DNA of 64,000 nucleotides from Stenogyne calaminthoides (lineage: Eukaryota > Streptophyta > Magnoliopsida > Lamiales > Lamiaceae): contig JBBCBC010000001.1 of NCBI GenBank assembly GCA_037126765.1, positions 23,454,622 to 23,518,621 of the forward strand, in the 5' to 3' direction. Shown piece after piece: positions 10,320-22,044 of the stretch (its first letter is position 1; every line of letters starts with the position of its first letter). The position numbers were made by a program, and so were the translations under genes. The notes under the pieces are model-generated. The model was not told the origin of the DNA. It ran no database searches and saw only the letters and a program-made list of their open reading frames with translations.

Positions 10320-10793
10320 ATGAGTAATTCAGGGAAGAAATCGACGGACGACGATGACGTGGAGCAGCTTCTACGCGCTGCGCAGGACGACGTCCTCCTC
10401 AAACTCAGCGTCGATTCACACACCGCACGCGCCGCCGCCATCAACCCAGATCTCGATCGCCGCTTCCAAACCCTAAAAAAACCCCAAAATCCAACAAAAC
10501 TCCAAAATTCCGATCCACCTAAAAAGGACAATAAAGTCGACGGCGACGATCTGTTCGCCAGATTCGCGGCCCTCAAAAACTCAATTCCCTCTCACAGTGG
10601 AAAGGAAGAATCGATCGATCAACAGGTGAATGAAGAAGATGACGAGGATGATGAAGTTGAGAAGGTGATTAAATGGGCGATTGACGCCGCCAGGCTCGAT
10701 CCATCTCCGCCGTCCGATGATAGTGATGATTCCGATGTTGATGAAGACGATCGTGGAATCGACGGTGGAAAAAGGAAGAGTAAAAGAAAATGA
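10320..10793 (+). CDS. Small acidic protein with two MIM1-like motifs (possible ANCHR/ZFYVE19-like ESCRT regulator)
   Basis: An intronless 157-residue protein. I chose the ATG at 10320 (MSNSGKKST); the frame is open 15 bases further upstream only through a GTG. Residues 10-18 are acidic. Two short repeats share L-x-x-R-F-x-x-L-K: LDRRFQTLK (45-53) and LFARFAALK (78-86). This matches the MIM1 consensus that binds MIT domains of ESCRT-III partners such as VPS4, with Phe for the usual Leu. A strongly acidic segment (about 105-145) and a basic tail KRKSKRK follow. In animals ANCHR carries two MIM1 motifs and delays abscission through VPS4; plant proteins with this motif pair have been named after it. 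That link is inference: no FYVE finger is present. No transposon features and no frame damage, so it looks like a live host gene. Confidence 0.7.
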   Translation: MSNSGKKSTDDDDVEQLLRAAQDDVLLKLSVDSHTARAAAINPDLDRRFQTLKKPQNPTKLQNSDPPKKDNKVDGDDLFARFAALKNSIPSHSGKEESIDQQVNEEDDEDDEVEKVIKWAIDAARLDPSPPSDDSDDSDVDEDDRGIDGGKRKSKRK

Positions 10794-11378
10794 TCAAATA
10801 GAGCGGATTCACGAATCTTGTGCTTTGTGCTGTAGATGTTGTACCCTGTTTCATTTCATGGATATTTGTTCCTTGAAATCTTGATTCAGTTTATCAAGCA
10901 AGAATGCCCATTTTTTGTACAATGGATTTATTTTCCAGTCCAAGTAGACACAGATTTAACTTTTCACATTACATGCGATTTGTTTCAAGAAAACTTACAA
11001 CTTATTTTACTGAATTAAAATTGCATATTTCATTATAAACAAGTTTGATAAAAAAAAAAGTTTCATATTTCAATAAAAAAAGTATGTTTAAAAAATGCAT
11101 TTAAATTTAACAATACATCTCTGCACCGGAGATCTGCTCGTTTTATTTTTGTCTTAATTGCAGCAATTATAGATGATTATCCTGATACTGATCCGTTGAT
11201 ACTTTACTTTGATCAGAGTATTTATACACATTGATAATTTTTCGTAATCAATTCATTTTCTACCCATAAAACAAAAAACCGAAAAAATGTACTCAAATCG
11301 TCTAATACAGCTGCATTCTAACACTAAATTGATCAGCTACAATATAAATTACAAAAGCTTGTAAGATTCACGAGGATC
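10794..11378. other. Convergent 3' intergenic region
   Basis: It lies between the + strand gene ending at 10793 and the 3' end of TRZ2 (- strand, stop at 11379-11381). AT-rich, with no further coding signal seen. It presumably holds both 3' UTRs and polyadenylation signals (an aataaa-like run is at about 11070). Confidence 0.55.
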
Positions 11379-14300
11379 TTAATGCTTTGATTTAAATCCT
11401 TCAGTTAGAGCAACGACTTTAGCTGAGACCGTAGACTGCAATTTTGAAACAGCTTGCCGAATGTCCTACAACAACAAACAGAGTTTCAGCAGCAGACGAT
11501 GACATTTTCCATAAATTAATTTTTATCATCATTGTTAAAGAGTTGATCTGATGTAAAACAGTTTACTGTGCAACTGGTTTGCAATTATCACTTTGTAGTA
11601 AAACAGCTAATACTTTCTAATGAAATAACTAATACTGTTTGAAAAGACGCAAAATGTAAACCAATTAGTAAAACTTGTTTATACAAGACTTTGCGCAGTG
11701 TTAAAATAGCAAGAAGCCGTCCTTTACCTCAATATGGTAGCGAGAAGAGAAATGAGTCAAAACTACAGTTTGGTTGCGAATCCATTGGGCGTTTTCAATT
11801 ATCTGCAATTCAATAATTAAAAAAAAAAATTCCATCAACATGCAATACATCTCTAGGTTCGAAGGATCTCAGTCACTTTACGCAGAAAAAATTCGATGGA
11901 AATTGTTTGGGGAAATGTTGAAATACCTCAGATAGATGAGTATGGCCATGTTCTCTGGCATGCTCAACACTGATGCTTTCATCCAAAAAAGTTGCCTGAT
12001 GCAAAACACAAACTTACTACTCCAAACCCTGATTTCAACATGCATTGTAGTTTACATGTAGTAGCACGATACACAAGAACTCGTAATTTTCCATCTTGCA
12101 ATTTCTAAAAATTCATATTAATGGTCAATAAATTTAAAGGCATATTAAATTATGGAGGGAGGAGTTGGCTACAAGGTAAGGTCAAACAGAAAATTTACGA
12201 AATTATCAAGAAAAGTACCTTCTTTTAGACATTCTATGGATGAATAAGTTAGATGTGTAATCAGAAGTGCTCACTTCACTTACAAACGTTATTTGTTATA
12301 GTCAAGTTGAGCTAGAAATTACGTGCCTGTTTTAGAACTCAAAAGTGCTTTAAAAGCACTTATTTTTAAAGTTGTTAGACACAGCTTTTCAAAAAAATAA
12401 GTGCTTCTACCTTTTCAGTTAAGTTTCAAAACACCACCTACCTATTTGTTGGTTAAGATTATTTCATGTTTAAAGGATATGACAGGCCTGTCCCATGTAA
12501 AAACCAAGAGTGAGAGAGACAAATACCTCAGTTATGAGAATTTTCGCACGAAGGGCATCAGAACTGTGAGGATCGAGGAAAAAGTCCGATGTTGTATCTC
12601 CTGTGAAGGCCACCTCAGGAGATAAGATAGTGTCTGTGATCTGACCACATGAATAACAAGTAAACCAACAAGTCTTGATTTCAAACTTACGTATATGCTT
12701 TGTAAGAACAACAAACCTCAACCCCAGACTTCTTAATTTTCTCAATCTGTTTTCCCTTTAAATGCATGAACTTCTTTCTCAGTTTCTTTCTGACAGAGTA
12801 AATCACATAACCCTGCAACCAAACAAAAAGAATTTATCATTCACTCTACTTTCTTTTATCATATGCAACAGCAAAGTTAAAATCTAAAACAACCAACAAT
12901 ATAACTTGACGGTAATTTCTTTTAGATAGCAGAAATTTATTAATGGAATCAATCTACAGTATCTAACTTGAAAATCAAAATTAGAAATGAAATATGCAAT
13001 GTGTTACTGGTACATATAAATTACAAAATTCACCACCATATAAATGACAGATCGGTCACTAGGTTTTTGGAAGCACACCTGGCTGTCTATGACATGGTGA
13101 GTTCTGAATGGTCGAACAACAAGATCATTTCGCATCTCATATGTTTCCCCTGAGTAAATTTTCAGTTAAACTTAAAAGAATGCAAGCTATAAACTGGTCA
13201 ATGAAAAAAAAAACTGGATTTACCTATATCCAATGGTACCAGTTCAAAGTTGAGTTCCACCTGTCCCATGGACCTATGAATATCGATTAATTTTTCAACA
13301 TCGTCCTTTATGCATGGAGGCACAAAGACAGTAGGAGGTTTCAAGTTGTAAAGACCACGAGTAGCTATGTACATGGGCAGTCCACCCTGAATCAATAGAT
13401 ACCAAAAATTCAGTTGACCTTCTATTTTCAGGTATCAACAAGCAATGAAGTATATGATGGAATAGTAAAAATATATAAAACTCACAAGGTTAACCTATTC
13501 TGAGTTGTACACTTAAGCTTTCATTGTCGAGCCATAACAAACATAACATTGATTTCTATAAGTTCAGTAGAAGTTAGATGAGAAATCCAATAAACATGGA
13601 GTTGGTCTTATGTAAAATAGTTTACCGTGCAACTGGTTCACAACTATCATTTTATAGTAAAAAAATTAATACTGATAAAAAATGCAAACCAGTTGCACCG
13701 TAAAACAGGTTTATATAAGTCTCATAGTTTTTAAAGGCGCAAGGTGCAAAAAGGCGCAAGGGGTGCTCCGGCGCCCGAGGAGCCTCTCCTACATATTCTC
13801 CTAAACAGCATTTTATAATCTTATATACTTATTTCACACATATTATCATATAGTAAAACACATAAAGCCACATATAAACATAATGTAAACATGAAATTGA
13901 TTAAATGTCTAAATTAGCGAAGATAGGCTTCATTTCACACACACAAATCATCAAATATTAAAAAAACCCAGCAATTAAGATGTTCATTAGTGATTAGTCA
14001 AGTGACTCAATCCTCATCAAAATCAAAACCCTCCTCCTCATCGTCAGATTGATCATCATCATCATCAATGTATTTTTTTTCCTCTTCCTCTTCATCTTCA
14101 TCAACTTCCTCTTCCTCTTCATCTTCATCCTCATCCTCATCCTCATCCTCATCCTCATCCTCATCCTCATCCTCATCCTCATCCTCATCCTCATCCTCAT
14201 CCTCATCCCTGAGTCTTAAAGATGAGCCTTTGAAGAGAAAAAAAAGAAAAACCTTACCACGGCAGTGCGGCAGGCCGGCAGCGGCGCGCTGGCGGTGGGC

Positions 14301-15737
14301 GGTCCGGCGCAGTCGGAGGAGGAGCGGGCAGATTTTGAAGAGAGGAGGCAGAGTCGGACTTGGTGTTTTGAATTTCAAAACCCTAGTTTTATGTGTGTTA
14401 TTTTTTTAAACTCTAAAAGTGTTACTTAGTTTCAAAAAATGACCTAAAAGTGTTGGTAAAATTATAGAAGAGTGACCAATACACGTTTATAGGAGAGGCG
14501 CGCCCTTGGGCGCCTGACAAAAGGTGCAAAAGGCGACCTGGGCGCGCGCCTGTCCAACCTCGCCTCAAAAAACATAAAAAAGGCGAAGGACCTATAGCCT
14601 TGGCCGCCTCTCGCCCTGGGCATGCCCGAGGCGCGCCTTTCAAAACTATGATAAGTCTTTGCCTAAAATATGATTATCATTGCCAAAACTCCACCACACT
14701 GGACCTATCCCAGAAAAGAAAAAAAAGAAACTATAATGGGCACAACTAAATTGGAATTTGCAATTAGTATCACAAAGTGCTCGCCAGCTGAAATGTTTCG
14801 AAGAAAATGCTCAATGACATATATGATTTCTGCACATATACATCAAATCTACATTCTCCCTTAAGAACAACAGCAGCAACATAAGAATCCGTCGAAATTC
14901 AAATATTGACATTAATATCGAAGTTAAAAAAGGAAATAAATCCATTCCCGGGCTAAGAGCCATTTTATAACTGTTTTCTATTTTCCAGTTCACACTGATT
15001 CTAGTGATCAACTGTCAATACACCAACGCACAAACACTATCCATTATATCATGTTATGAAGTATATATACCATTTAGCTATAAATAACCAAGAAAATCCT
15101 GTTTCACACTAACTGAAGCAACATAACAAGGCACTGAAACCAATTCTTTATCCTTTATATAATTGCTAAGCATTTGCAGATGCCTCGAGTTGTACACGAG
15201 GCAACACTTATTGTACTTCAGGGCATCACAAAAATGACATAAATAAACCCACCACATCCATTCTCCAAAAACAAAATCCCAACAGAATTTGTTCCAAAAA
15301 CCAAGTAAAAAAACGCAAGAAAAGTGAAAATTGAAAAGAGGAAAGAGGCATACAATGTGATCAAGGTGGGCATGGGTAATGAAGAGAAAATTCTGTTGAA
15401 CAGCCTTGGAGGGACACCGCCCAATATCGAAAGCCGACTTCAATTCGGGCACAATAACGCAAGTTTCATGGCCGCCGACCGATAATCCTTCAACCGAATA
15501 GCCTTGTAAATCGAAACTTTTTCTCTGGACCTCAGCTCTCGCTTTTCTGTACTCTTCCTCCTCAATTGCGCGCCCAACTGCTGACAAAAAGCCTGACCCA
15601 ACTCCGCCGGCGGCGCCGCGAACCTCGACATTTGCGCGGCGAATTTGGAGTGGAAGATGGGGTTTCTGATTTGGTAAAGATTGGTGAAATGGATTGAAAT
15701 TGAGGAAGTTGGAGGTTGTGGGGTTTATCGATATCAT
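11379..15737 (-). CDS. TRZ2: Ribonuclease Z, short form, TRZ2-type (plastid tRNase Z), 8 exons
   Basis: Exons on the minus strand: 15354-15737, 13224-13386, 13079-13149, 12717-12812, 12527-12640, 11927-11995, 11728-11802, 11379-11465. All introns are GT..AG, and joining gives 1059 nt, 352 residues, no stop. tRNase Z cuts the 3' trailer from precursor tRNA before CCA addition. Metallo-beta-lactamase marks: HAHLDH (122-127) split from GGLPMY by intron 1, THHVI (199-203), FTGDT (250-254), HGHTHLSE (292-299), and THFSSRY (315-321) with the last metal His. Family members normally have all these. The N-terminal ~40 residues are Ser/Asn/Pro/Leu-rich with few acids, like a plastid transit peptide. 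GYVIYSVRKKL, KQIEKIKKSGVEITDTILSP and related stretches are typical of Arabidopsis TRZ2 rather than cytosolic TRZ1. Intron 1 (1967 bp) carries an hAT-type element and a MITE. The coding frame is undamaged, so the gene is probably functional. Confidence 0.95.
11545..11690. mobile_element. MITE in TRZ2 intron 7, family A
   Basis: Fold-back sequence: gtaaaacagtttactgtgcaa near the left end pairs loosely with ttagtaaaacttgtttatac near the right. It shares gtgcaactggtt and the tttatagtaaaa-type core with the copy at 13606-13720. The exact edges and target duplication are not clear. Confidence 0.55.
12320..12440. repeat. Dispersed repeat, copy 1 (TRZ2 intron 5)
   Basis: Contains aaagtgctttaaaagcactt, a perfect short palindrome, then tttttaaagttgttagacacag and caaaacaccacctac. 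The same order (aatacttatttttaaaattgttagacaca ... tcaaaacaccacctaaac) recurs at 21220-21345. Likely a small DNA transposon; class not determined. Confidence 0.5.
13606..13720. mobile_element. MITE in TRZ2 intron 1, family A (115 bp, fold-back)
   Basis: The left end cttatgtaaaatagtttacc + gtgcaactggtt pairs with the right end (reverse complement cttatataaacctgttttac + ggtgcaactggtt). No coding capacity. The hAT-type element at 13723 landed within or at its right edge, so this MITE is the older of the two. Confidence 0.68.
13723..14650. mobile_element. Non-autonomous hAT-type transposon in TRZ2 intron 1 (928 bp)
   Basis: Terminal inverted repeats CATAGTTTTTAAAGGCGC and (other end, reversed) CATAGTTTTGAAAGGCGC differ at 1 of 18 bases. 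The flanks are a perfect 8-bp target duplication ATAAGTCT (13715-13722 and 14651-14658), the hallmark of hAT insertion. Both subterminal regions are GC-rich with many ggcgc words. No transposase is present. The interior holds a (TCATCC)n tract and, on the minus strand, an exon-like GC-rich block (14250-14390) with a donor-like GTAAGG, possibly captured DNA. The predicted acidic ORF across the tract is not supported as a gene. Confidence 0.85.
14125..14208. repeat. (TCATCC) hexanucleotide microsatellite, 14 units
   Basis: Perfect hexamer run inside the hAT-type element. On the minus strand it would read as alternating Asp-Glu. Flanked by interrupted cttcct/catcat repeats. Likely highly polymorphic. 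Confidence 0.95.
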
Positions 15738-15871
15738 TTGGGGGATTTGTTTTGAGAGGGAAAGAAATTAGAAAAGTGTCCGCAGTATATCAGTTTGTCT
15801 AAAGTTTATTTACAAAATCTTTTAAGGCTAAAGTTTATTTACAAAATCTTTTAAGGCTAAATTTTGAATGG

Positions 15872-16046
15872 AATGCGTTCATAGTGCATTTTAAAATCAT
15901 ATAACTTATTATATTGAAATATATAATTTATTTATATTGAATCGTACAATTATTAATATGAAAAATTAATTACACAAATCAGTATAAATAAGTTACATTT
16001 TTCAATATAACAAGTTGCATGATTCTAAAATGTACTATGAATGCAT
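15872..16046. mobile_element. Long-TIR fold-back MITE upstream of TRZ2
   Basis: The left arm atgcgttcatagtgcatttt + aaaatcatataacttattat pairs with the right arm (reversed atgcattcatagtacatttt + agaatcatgcaacttgttat), about 49 bases with roughly 85% match. No coding capacity. It lies 135 bp 5' of the TRZ2 start codon, within the likely promoter. The adjacent 15799-15856 holds a direct duplication of aaagtttatttacaaaatct. Confidence 0.7.
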
Positions 16047-16174
16047 GATGTACCTGGATGCACGTTAGACTTACTCATTTTTTAGCGTGACAAATATCCA
16101 ATACAAAATATTATGATAAATTGTCAAAACATGACTTTTGATTTTTGCATAGTAGATATTCAACTTTAAAATTA

Positions 16175-19100
16175 GAGGTACTCTTGTGTGAGATGATCTC
16201 ATACATGAGATGGGTCTCACACTTGACTCTTACCGTGAAAAGTTGACCCATAATATATTAGTATGGCAAAAATTCTATTATATCCTTAATGGGCTGAAAC
16301 AGACCCAAGAGAATAACGCAGAAAAAAACTGATTTGTAGGGAGATTTTCAATTTTGATCGCGATTTCAGTGTGATTTCATGAGATAGCAGCACAAGGTGA
16401 TTTTAATACTATCTGAAGTTAATTGTTTGAATCGATTAAACATATATGCTATTTATGTGTCTGTATCAGTTTTTTGTGGTTTTGATTTAAAACATGATGC
16501 AAATTCTAACGATTTTAATTTCTAGAATTGGATTTTTTTTATATTGCAATTTCGTTTGCATCTGCTCTAGATATTTAGCTCTGAGGGAAGTGGTTTTGGT
16601 AGTTCGTTTTCATGTTCTTTTTTCTGCAGTATTCGTGGTCCTTTCGATTTGAAGCTAGGGATATTCATAAACTTTCTATTTAGCTCAAAGGAGTGTGTTG
16701 GTTCTGCTTCAACAGGCCTTTTCACAGTATTGAAAAAAGAGGAGAGAAAGTGACTCTGTATTTAATATATCTGCTATTCTCTTCTACATTTATTTATGAT
16801 TTTTTGTGTCCACTCTATTCACCTTCATCTGCCTAGTTTTTCATCCATTTGCTTCTAATTTTATATTCAGCTTCTTGCTAAGATGTTTTAGGTACATTAA
16901 TAATGCGACAAACGTGACAACGAGAAAAGAAGAGGGCTCACTTTACCAAGAATGTTTGTATATATCTCAAAGAAGGTGCCGGAGTTTTAAATAAGAGTAT
17001 GTCTAGTGTGAAAATTTTCATGTATGAAAATTTATAACATTGTCCTAAATCAACTATCTACACCCTAAACACTAAATAATGAACCATAAATTATGACATA
17101 TTCAGGCTGGGTGAACCATGAATCACTTGGGTCGAGTGAACCATGAACCACTCAATTTTGTCTTACCTTCACCAATTACAGAATTTGATTGTAAATTAAA
17201 GTTTTTTCATGTATGAAAATTTACATACTAGACTTTGTCTTAATAATGTCAAGTTGGGACGACTCTAGCTGGATTATGAGCTGCAAGTGCAGGAAGTATT
17301 ACTTAGGTTTATTACTTGTTCTGTTTTGATTATTATTTTTTGGGCGCAGCAGCATGATGAGGCCATGCATGATGGTTATGAGAGATCATAAGGCATGGTT
17401 TTATTTCAGAAGTATTATTTTTTATTTCAAAAGTATCAAATTTTCCCATAAAATATAATTGGTACTCGAGGCATCAAAATCGATACTCTACAGTCAAACC
17501 GACGAGAAATAAAACAAGATTGAAAAATATAAAAGAGCATATTATAATTTGAACACAAGAATAGAAAATTAAAGTTTATTCATTTATTGTTGAATAACAA
17601 CTAAAGATTTTAATTTTTGTTCAAGGGAATTACTTTTTGGTCAGAAGTATCAATTTATTGTTCAAGAGTATCACCTTCTGGTTCTAAAGTTTCAATTATT
17701 AATTCAGAATGATAATTGAAATTGATAAAAATATAATGTAAACATGGAGTATAGATTAATTTAAAATAGATATTGGAACAATAATACAATATCACTATAT
17801 TATTTCTAATACAGAGAGTATCCATTGTTTGATAGTTTCACTATTTGGTTCATGTTGGATCAAATATATAATATAGCTCAGAATGTTGGAGTATTTATTA
17901 ATTTAAAACTAACATTGGAATGGTGCTATTATGTAGTTCCAAAATACTAAGAGTATCAATTTATTAGTTGAGAGCATCACTTATACATCCAAAAGTACTA
18001 CCATTTTTCTTGAAGGCAAACAATGCGTAAAACTAATCAAGATATAACTCAAAAGTGGAGTACATGTTAGTTTAAAATAGATATTAGGATAATGTCACTA
18101 CATAGTTTCAATATATTTGGAGTATCAATATATGGTCCAATAGTACATGTTTTGGCTCGAGAGTATCAATTCTAAATTCAGAAGTACACTTTTTTCTTAA
18201 AATTAAACAATACATAAAAATGATCAACATATAACTCACATGTGGAGTATATATTAGTTTAAAATATATATATTGGAATAGTGTCACCACGTAGTTTCAA
18301 TATACTGATAACATCAAATTATGGTCCAAGAATGTCATGTTTTGATTAAAGAGTATCACTTCAAATTATGAGGTACGATTTTTTCCTTGAAGGCAAAGGA
18401 TACATAAACTGATCATGATACCAGTAGTATATATCAATTTATGGTCCAAGAGTATCATGTTTTGATTCGAGAGTATCACTTCTAAATTTTGAAGTACCAC
18501 TTTTTTATTAAAGGTAAATGATACATTAGACTGATCAAGATATAACAAACCGGGAGTACATGTTAGGTTAAAGTAGATATTGGAATAGTGTCACAGACTT
18601 TCAACAAGATATCAGGAGTATCATTTTATGGTTCAAGAGTATCATGATTTTGTTCGAGAGTATCATTTGAATTCAGAAGTACCACTACTTTCTCTAAGAC
18701 AAATAGCGATGCCTGGACACAAAAGAAACTTGAAACTGATTAAAATAAATATTGAAATAACATAAAATTTAGAGTATCACTTTTATCTTCACAAGTGTCA
18801 CTATTTTATGGAAGTGATGCCTAAATATTAAAAAAGAAACTAATCTACATACAACTGTAGCATATTAGAGTACATGTAAAACAGACAATGTCACTCTACA
18901 GATGCAATTTATCGAGAGTATCAACTTTTGATTCTAGAGTATCATTTTTTGGTTCAAGAACATCAATTGAATTTAGAAGACAAATAATAAGTGATAATTA
19001 AATAATTAATCAAACTAATAATATATCAATTTTAATTCAAAAATACATACAAACATAAATTGTACAATAATCAACTCTCAAAACTATTTCCGTGTTATAT

Positions 19101-20839
19101 TAAAATATCTACAAAGCTCTAAAAATATTAAGTATCTTCTTTTTTGTTGTGATATGCTTAAGCTCTCATTGTCTTGGTTTAAGGTTGGAAAACTAAACCT
19201 GCAATATGAAAACCAAAATCCCAAGACACAAAACTTCCAGTAATGGAATGAAGTTCACCAAAAGGAAGATTTAAGCAGCTAGGAATGCATATCTTTTAGT
19301 AAACTTAAATATTTTGCTGCCCATGAATGAAATTCACAACACTATGAAGTGTTGTATACTTAACAGAAGGTGTTCCAAAAAAAGAGATGACTCTCACTCT
19401 GCATAGAAGCCTCTGCTTTTGCTCGAGCTTGTCACTCTGCAAATGAACAATTTTAGTATGAAATCAGTGAAGGGAAAAAAAAATTGTACTCGATGAAGTA
19501 AAATTAAAGTTTTTGATACAATAAATTATACTTCATGAATTGATGATTAAGTACACGAACAAAATTTGATTACAATAGATAAAAAAAATCATGATAATAC
19601 CATGTCACGCTCATCCAAGATAAAAAATCTATATAATGAATACTTAGAAAAGGAGTGCAGACCTTTTCATTTCGTTTAATATTAATGGATTATATATCCT
19701 CTATTTCGTTGGTGTTTTTGCTACTCTACTAACACTTAAATTCTTGAGACTATCCATTCTACCAGATTATCTTCGAAACACTAGTTAGAAAGACACTTAA
19801 TGAAAATGGAAAAATCAAGTCAGTGAATGAAATACAAATATAATATATCACAATGGACTGTAGCTCGAACAAATGACCATGTGCTCCGATGAGATGAATA
19901 AATATTAGAAACAATATGGCTTCACAACTCAAAAATCCATGCGAATATTACTCCTTTCTTTCATTAAATTATCGGTACCATGTTCCTCTTTCAATTGGTA
20001 ATGCCAAAATCAATATGAATTTTTTGCTTAGAAACTCACCAATAATTCCTTTTTTTGCATCTAGAAAAATCCACTTTTCACTCTCTTCCCCCTTATAAAA
20101 TCAAAGTACAAAGCATGTTTTGGCAATAACTCAAAAGAGGTAGAACCTATAGGGTGCTAGTTATGGTCCTTCTGAATAAGATTCACCAACTTATGTTCTA
20201 AGTAATTAATACTTGCGAATGAGTAGCCATTCATAAAAGAAAGTGTAAAAAATAACGGCAATAATATCATAGTTCACCATCCGAACAGTAAAAATCATAG
20301 ATTTTGCAGGGGTCTAAAAAAAATTAACCTAACAGAAAATCAACAACTACAATTGAACATGAGAATCAAATTATAAAACAAAGGTAAAATCCCAACAAAG
20401 CAAGCAAGTGAGAAAATCAATTAAACAAGTACAATAAAATCACCTAATGAACGAGTATACGAGCGTTTGAACAAGAAATGTGATATTTGGGTGCTGGAGC
20501 ATGAAGGTGTCAAAAACAGGAGTTCCCTAAAAATGGTTGCGCAAACGAGAACACGTTGACGACCTCCGGTAAGCGGTGAACGACTGCAAAAAAACGTGAA
20601 TTAGAAGAAGAGAATCCAAGCAATGGGAGAAGGAAATTGAAAACTGATGAATTTTTGGGGGAAAATTGAAGAAGACGTAACTTCATTTAGAGGAGGGGGT
20701 CATAATGGGTACTTCAGTTAATTAGGTCAAGCCTCAATGGGTTTTATTAGGATAATGGGTTAAATGGAGCGGGCAGATAGAAATGGGTCAAGTATGAGAC
20801 CTGTCTCATGTATGAGACCGTCTCATACGAGTTTTTGTC
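16175..20839. mobile_element. Non-autonomous Mutator-like element (4665 bp)
   Basis: Left terminus GAGGTACTCTTGTGTGAGAT..., right terminus (reversed) GACAAAAACTCGTATGAGAC.... Over about 53 bases the two ends match at about 80%, both containing TCTCATACATGAGA and ending CTTGAC. A perfect 9-bp direct repeat TTAAAATTA (16166-16174, 20840-20848) flanks it, as expected for Mutator-like insertion. No transposase frame is visible. The interior has exon-like blocks with splice-like sites near both ends (for example 16300-16390 on plus, 20540-20690 on minus) and a degenerate tandem array at 17400-19000. A Pack-MULE carrying captured gene pieces is possible, but I recognise no captured gene. Confidence 0.75.
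17400..19000. repeat. Degenerate tandem array inside the Mutator-like element (unit about 140-180 bp)
   Basis: The phrase gagtatcaatttatggtcca, then gagagtatcactt, aaattcagaagtaccact, ggcaaatgatacataa, and gtacatgttagtttaaaata recurs about eight times in the same order between 17640 and 18960, with many substitutions and indels. Non-coding. Copies near 18110-18600 are the most alike. Confidence 0.75.
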
Positions 20840-20848
20840 TTAAAATTA

Positions 20849-22044
20849 TAACAGAAAGAGGACTGTTGGCAAAATGTTAAGTAAAAAACACCTAACAAAT
20901 TTGAGAAAAATACATTCAAATTTTTATTTTTGCAACAATTTAAACATCCAATACCTGCCCTATAAAAATTAAAAAATTGATTCTTGAAATGCAATTAACT
21001 GTAATTTTTCCTTGATGATGTTTCCTCTCATTTTCCACCTAGTATGAGTTTGATAAAGAATGAGGGGTCAATTCTAAAATAATGCACAATATTTTTGGCT
21101 AAATCTTAATTTAATTAAAAAAAAAAAATTAATTCACATCCTTATTGATTGTTTCAATTTGATAAACGTTTTAGAATTTCAGTCAGTTTTTGCTGATATG
21201 GGCCTCTAGAGCTCGTATATTTAGTGTCAGTCTTAAAATTAAAAAAATACTATAAAAATACTTATTTTTAAAATTGTTAGACACAATTTTTTTTTTAAAA
21301 AAAGTGCTTGTCTTTTTAATAGAATTCAAAACACCACCTAAACACAACACAATACCACATAGACACCACAAAACATGAAATATCCCCATCTTAATTATTT
21401 GAAAACATAAAATCTTTTGTTCATAATATGAAATTGATATGATTACATTTATAAATTAATATTATTACTCTTATAAACTAATATCTATAGAATTTACTGC
21501 TATGATATCAATTTATAAATGAAATAATATCATTTGATAAGTATTATAATATTAATTATTTAATTTATAATGTAATAATATAAATTTCATATTAAGAACA
21601 AATTTTACCGGAGACCTCATTTAAAAAAAAAAATTAAAATCTAAAACTGAATAAAAATAACAGTCCCAAGAGAATACATGATCACACCAAGAACATTTTT
21701 TTATCAAAATTCAATTAGCTCTGATCAAACAAAAGTTTCTCAGATATTTAGATTACAAACAGAAAAAGTATTTAATCAAATATTATGCCGCTAAACAATC
21801 TCAAGTACTCACCATTTTGAACTACCAAGTACCAAGAGCCCATTCTCTGCTACATAAAATTTTCCAGCCATGAGATCATATTTTATCCAACACAGATGAA
21901 CACGTTAAATAAATTACTTCGGAACACACCAGATTAATTTTTCCATGAGCCCCGTCTCATTTGCTTACACCTCCTTTACATTGTAGAAAACCTGTACTGG
22001 TTGTTCTGGGTTTGGAGTGAATCTCAACGCCTTCATGGAACGAA
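20849..22044. other. Intergenic DNA and 3' UTR of the EF-hand gene
   Basis: AT-rich. No coding sequence supported. 21220-21345 holds the second copy of the dispersed repeat seen at 12320. 21420-21600 is an AT-rich stretch of near-palindromic attaat/ataata words. About 21800-22044 should be the 3' UTR of the minus-strand gene ending at 22045. Confidence 0.55.
21220..21345. repeat. Dispersed repeat, copy 2
   Basis: Shares tacttatttttaaaattgtt, agacaca, agtgcttg and caaaacaccacctaa with the repeat at 12320-12440 in the same orientation. Non-coding. Confidence 0.5.

Noticed and set aside
14007..14378. 123-codon acidic Asp-Glu frame (and its Ser-rich antisense partner) as a gene
   Set aside because: It is produced by the (TCATCC)n tract inside an hAT-type element in the TRZ2 intron, with no conserved domain.
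15078..15357. Extension of TRZ2 exon 1 to 15078 as a 219-residue protein
   Set aside because: After HLDHI a clear GTATGC donor follows and the homologous continuation GGLPMY lies in exon 2 at 13386; the extension is intron read-through.
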